Of a stretch of DNA of 8,651 nucleotides, positions 5,980-8,651 are shown piece after piece. This DNA is from Pseudomonadota bacterium (GTDB taxonomy: Bacteria; Pseudomonadota; Gammaproteobacteria; Steroidobacterales; Steroidobacteraceae). Numbering within the stretch: position 1 is the stretch's first letter; every line of letters begins with the position of its first letter. The position numbers and the translations under genes are program-made. The stretch covers positions 1 to 8,651 of the forward strand of contig JAKAFQ010000148.1 in the NCBI GenBank assembly GCA_021817875.1. The letters are read 5' to 3'. The notes beneath the pieces were generated by a model. It saw only the letters and a list, made by a program, of their open reading frames with translations, had not been told where the DNA came from and ran no database searches.

Positions 5980-7101
5980 ATGACTCCAGCGCTCGATTTC
6001 GCCGCGCTCAAGCGCGACCTGGCTTCCCGTGCCCGCGAACTCGGCTTCAGCGGCCTCGGGGTGGCGCGGGTCGAGCTTCCCGAGGACGAGCGCCACCTGC
6101 TCGAGTGGCTCGGGGCCGGCTTTGACGGCCAGATGCACTACATGCGCCGGCACGGCACCCGGCGCAGCCGCGCGCAGGAGCTCGTCCCGGGCACGGTGCG
6201 GGTGGTGAGCGCCCGCATGGATTACTGGCCGGGCGAGGCGCGCGATGCCCGGGAGACGCTCGCCGATCCGGCCGCCGGCTACCTCTCCCGCTACGCCCTC
6301 GGGCGCGACTATCACAAGGTGCTGCGCAAGGCGCTGGCGCGGCTGGCCGCGGAGCTCACCGCGCGGATCGGTCCGTTCGGCTACCGGGTCTGCGTCGACA
6401 GCGCGCCGGTGCTCGAGAAGGCGCTGGCGCGCAATGCCGGGCTCGGCTGGATCGGCAAGCACACCAACCTGATCTCGCGCCACGGCGGATCATGGTTCTT
6501 TCTCGGGGAGATTCTCACCGACCTGCCGCTGCCGGCCGACGAGCCCGCGAGCGCGCACTGCGGCCGCTGCACGGCGTGCATCCCCGCCTGTCCCACCGCC
6601 GCCATCGTCGCGCCCTACCGGCTCGATGCGCGCCGCTGCATCTCCTACCTCACCATCGAGTCCGGCGAGGCCATTCCGCCGCAGCTGCGTAGCGCGATCG
6701 GCAACCGCATCTATGGCTGCGACGACTGCCAGCTCGTCTGCCCGTGGAACAAATTCGCGCGCGCCGCCTCGCACCCGGACTTCAAGGTGCGCCTCGGACT
6801 CGATGCGCCGCGGCTCACCGAGCTGTTCGCCTGGAGCGAGGCGCAGTTCGCCGAGCGCCTGCGCGGCTCGGCCATCCACCGCATCGGCTACGAGCGCTGG
6901 TCACGCAACATCGCCGTGGCGCTCGGCAACGCGCCACCGGGCGAGGCGGTGCGCGCAGCGCTCGAGCGCCGCCGCAACGACCCCTCGGCGCTGGTGCGTG
7001 AGCACGTCGAGTGGGCGCTGGCGCGTCAGCAGCGGGCGGCCGACCCCGCGGGGTCGGCCCCGGAGGATTCCGAGGCAGCCACCGGCCGCGTGTCCGCCTG
7101 A
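5980..7101 (+). CDS. queG: Epoxyqueuosine reductase QueG
   Basis: Catalyses the last step of queuosine synthesis, reducing epoxyqueuosine to queuosine at position 34 of GUN-reading tRNAs, using cobalamin and two [4Fe-4S] clusters. The 373 residues show an N-terminal cobalamin-binding reductase part, VCVDSAPVLEK (137-147, with Asp140 as the likely proton donor) and GWIGKHTNLI (156-165). A bacterial ferredoxin-like region has Cys194, Cys197, Cys200 and Cys204, then Cys220 and the second group Cys247, Cys250 and Cys254 in CDDCQLVCPWNK. A HEAT-like C-terminal part ends near VREHVEWALARQ (339-350). The last 23 residues are an unconserved-looking Ala/Ser/Pro tail that lies wholly in the overlap with panC. 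The start ATG lies 32 bp from the divergent nnr ATG, an arrangement shared with E. coli. Confidence 0.97.
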   Translation: MTPALDFAALKRDLASRARELGFSGLGVARVELPEDERHLLEWLGAGFDGQMHYMRRHGTRRSRAQELVPGTVRVVSARMDYWPGEARDARETLADPAAGYLSRYALGRDYHKVLRKALARLAAELTARIGPFGYRVCVDSAPVLEKALARNAGLGWIGKHTNLISRHGGSWFFLGEILTDLPLPADEPASAHCGRCTACIPACPTAAIVAPYRLDARRCISYLTIESGEAIPPQLRSAIGNRIYGCDDCQLVCPWNKFARAASHPDFKVRLGLDAPRLTELFAWSEAQFAERLRGSAIHRIGYERWSRNIAVALGNAPPGEAVRAALERRRNDPSALVREHVEWALARQQRAADPAGSAPEDSEAATGRVSA

Positions 7102-7946
7102 CGCCTCACCTGAACGTTGTCGATGAGCCGCGCCTTGCCCAGACGCGCCGCGGTCAGCACCACCAGCTGGGGGCTGCCGGGCTGCGGGGCGGCGAGATCA
7201 TCGGCGCGGCGGATCGAGAAATAATCCGGCCGCAGGCCCGCGCTCTCGAGCGCCCGGATGCCCGCGCGCTCGATCCCGGCGCAGTCCTGATCGCCGGCGG
7301 CGAGCCGCCGCGCCGCCGCCTGCAGCGTGCGGTAGATCACGGGCGCGCGCGCCCGTTCCTCGGCGGTCAGGTATTGATTGCGCGAGCTCAGGGCGAGTCC
7401 GTCCGCATCGCGCACCGTGGGCGCGGCGATGATCTGCACGGGCATGCACAGCTCGGTCACCATGCGCCGGATGATGGTCAGCTGTTGGAAGTCCTTTTCG
7501 CCGAATACCGCGCCATGAGGCTCGACGATGTGAAACAGCTTGGCGACGACGGTGGTGACGCCTTCGAAGTGCCCCGGGCGGAACTCGCCGCACAGGATCG
7601 ACGACAGCCCCGGCACCTCCACCCGGGTGGCGCGCTGCGAGCCGCAGGGATAGATCTCGGCCACATCCGGCATGAACATCAGATCGCAGCCGGCCTCGCG
7701 CAGCATCTGCTCGTCGCGCTGCGGCGTGCGCGGATAGTGCGCGAAGTCCTCGTTGGGCCCGAACTGCATCGGGTTGATGAAGATGCTGGCGACGAAATGA
7801 TCGCCGTGGGCGCGCGCGGCCTCGATCAGGCTGACATGCCCGGCGTGCAGATTGCCCATGGTCGGCACGAACACGACGCGCTCGCCTGCCTGGCGCCACA
7901 GACGCACCTGCGCGCGGACATCCGCGATGGTGGTGACGGTGCGCAT
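7026..7946 (-). CDS. panC: Pantothenate synthetase (pantoate--beta-alanine ligase)
   Basis: Joins pantoate to beta-alanine with ATP, through a pantoyl-adenylate, giving pantothenate for coenzyme A. The 306 residues carry the nucleotidyltransferase HIGH-like motif GNLHAGH (31-37, His34 and His37), FINPMQFGPNEDF (56-68), FEGVTTVV (127-134), FGEKDFQQL (148-156) and the SSRN signature (187-190). The usual family end is near ARLIDN (272-277), as in E. coli PanC of 283 residues. The remaining roughly 25 residues are low-complexity and coincide with the queG overlap. The ATG at 7946 fits the family N terminus. It follows the panB stop by four bases with no visible Shine-Dalgarno, so translation is probably coupled to panB. 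panD is not next in line, because queG converges here. Confidence 0.97.
   Translation of the reverse strand: MRTVTTIADVRAQVRLWRQAGERVVFVPTMGNLHAGHVSLIEAARAHGDHFVASIFINPMQFGPNEDFAHYPRTPQRDEQMLREAGCDLMFMPDVAEIYPCGSQRATRVEVPGLSSILCGEFRPGHFEGVTTVVAKLFHIVEPHGAVFGEKDFQQLTIIRRMVTELCMPVQIIAAPTVRDADGLALSSRNQYLTAEERARAPVIYRTLQAAARRLAAGDQDCAGIERAGIRALESAGLRPDYFSIRRADDLAAPQPGSPQLVVLTAARLGKARLIDNVQVRRQADTRPVAASESSGADPAGSAARC
7038..7059. repeat. Perfect 22-bp GC palindrome inside the queG/panC overlap
   Basis: Arm GGCCGACCCC (7038-7047), centre GC (7048-7049), then the exact complementary arm (7050-7059). As RNA it can form a nine-pair hairpin with a CGCG loop on either transcript. It lies between two converging genes, where a bidirectional terminator would be expected. 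No T-tract follows on either strand, so it is not a canonical intrinsic terminator. It could stall polymerase, bind a dimeric protein, or be a dispersed repeat; I see no second copy in the window. Confidence 0.6.
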
Positions 7947-7950
7947 GGCG

Positions 7951-8651
7951 TCAGAAACAGTGTTCGGCAGCCGGATAGGCCCCGGAACGCACCGCCTCGA
8001 CGTAGTGCTGGATGGCCTGCAGGTTGTCACCCGCGCCCGCCATGAAGTTGCGCACGAAGCGCGGCTTGCGTCCGCTCGTGATGTCGAGGATGTCGTACAG
8101 CACCAGGATCTGCCCATCCGTGTGCGGACCGGCGCCGATGCCGATCACCGGCACGGACAGCTCGGCGGTGATCGCCTGGCCGAGCGGCGCGGGAATGCAC
8201 TCGAGCAGCACGATGTCCGCGCCCGCGGACTCGAGCCGCTTGGCGTCCCGGAGCATCCGTTCGGCCGCGTCCTCCTGCCGGCCCTGCACACGGAACCCGC
8301 CCGTCTTGTGCACCGACTGCGGCCTGAGACCGAGGTGGGCGCACACCGCGATGTCATGGCTGGCGAGGAACTCCACGATCTCGCACTGGCTGGCGCCGCT
8401 TTCGAGCTTGATCATCTGCGCCCCGCCCTGCTGCATCAGGCGCACCGAGTTCTGCAGCGCCTGCTCCTTGCTGGGGTAGCTCATGAACGGCAGGTCGGCC
8501 ATGAGAAGCGGCCGGTGCAGTCCGCGCGCGACGATGCCGCAGTGATACACCATGTCGTCCATGGTCACCGGCACGGTGGTGTCGCGCCCCTGGATCACCA
8601 TGCCGAGCGAATCGCCGACCAGCACCACATCGACGTCCGCCGCATCGAGCA
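7951..8651 (-). CDS. panB: 3-methyl-2-oxobutanoate hydroxymethyltransferase PanB (N terminus beyond window)
   Basis: Transfers a hydroxymethyl group from methylenetetrahydrofolate to alpha-ketoisovalerate, giving ketopantoate, the first committed step to pantothenate. The 232 visible residues begin LDAADVD and continue with VGDSLGMVIQG (with the metal-binding Asp), ADLPFMSY (second metal Asp), IKLESG (metal Glu), HLGLRPQSVHKTGGF, LLECIP (with the likely catalytic Glu) and VIGIGAGPHTDGQILV. The protein ends at YPAAEHCF, as the family does (E. coli: YPGEEHSFH). About 30-35 N-terminal residues lie past the right edge, judged against E. coli PanB. A GTG at 8628 is not the true start, because conserved sequence continues upstream of it to the window edge. 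First of the panB-panC pair. Confidence 0.96.
   Translation of the reverse strand, partial: LDAADVDVVLVGDSLGMVIQGRDTTVPVTMDDMVYHCGIVARGLHRPLLMADLPFMSYPSKEQALQNSVRLMQQGGAQMIKLESGASQCEIVEFLASHDIAVCAHLGLRPQSVHKTGGFRVQGRQEDAAERMLRDAKRLESAGADIVLLECIPAPLGQAITAELSVPVIGIGAGPHTDGQILVLYDILDITSGRKPRFVRNFMAGAGDNLQAIQHYVEAVRSGAYPAAEHCF

Noticed and set aside
4427..5983. 518-codon plus-strand frame opposite nnr, running into the queG start
   Set aside because: Antisense shadow; composition is Arg/His/Gln/Pro-rich and nothing recognisable is encoded, while nnr has all its motifs.
7947..8117. Upstream extension of the panC frame into panB
   Set aside because: These codons are an off-frame reading of the end of panB; PanC starts at the family-typical N terminus at 7946.
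1..8651. Mobile element, prophage, CRISPR or defence system
   Set aside because: I found no transposase, integrase, repeat array, terminal repeats or unusual composition; all eight genes are conserved core functions in near-classical order.

Overview
The window is a compact chromosomal housekeeping segment. By eye it is about 70% G+C, with strongly G/C-biased third codon positions. Every stretch longer than about 100 bases is coding. The gene order nnr-tsaE-amidase-mutL-miaA, with queG diverging from nnr, matches the classic gammaproteobacterial cluster (E. coli: queG diverging from nnr-tsaE-amiB-mutL-miaA-hfq). I therefore infer a high-GC gammaproteobacterium, for example from the Xanthomonadales, Nevskiales, Steroidobacterales or Chromatiales side of the class. 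The sequence alone does not fix the genus. I see no mobile element, phage gene, tRNA, rRNA or CRISPR array, and both window edges cut through genes.

Layout: 1-768 is miaA (minus strand, 3' end missing). 768-2630 is mutL (minus), whose stop overlaps the miaA start. 2724-3944 is an AmiB/AmiC-type cell-wall amidase (minus), behind a plausible sigma70 promoter at 3971-3999. 3996-4484 is tsaE (minus), which lacks an ATG/GTG/TTG start at its expected N terminus and probably starts at CTG. 4469-5947 is nnr (minus), a fused NAD(P)HX epimerase/dehydratase. A 32-bp divergent spacer (5948-5979) carries two overlapping, oppositely oriented -10 boxes. 5980-7101 is queG (plus). Its tail overlaps, tail to tail, the end of panC (7026-7946, minus). 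panC follows panB (7951 to the right edge, minus, N terminus missing).

Functions: three genes modify the tRNA anticodon loop (tsaE for t6A37, miaA for i6A37, queG for queuosine-34). nnr repairs damaged NAD(P)H, the amidase splits septal peptidoglycan, mutL acts in mismatch repair, and panB-panC make pantothenate. This looks like conserved core genome, and I find no undescribed multi-gene system. The points worth a second look are small. They are the 76-bp queG/panC overlap built around a perfect 22-bp palindrome that gives both proteins the same heptapeptide, the apparent CTG start of tsaE, the possibly leaderless nnr promoter, and a MutL with the nicking-endonuclease motifs that E. coli MutL lacks.
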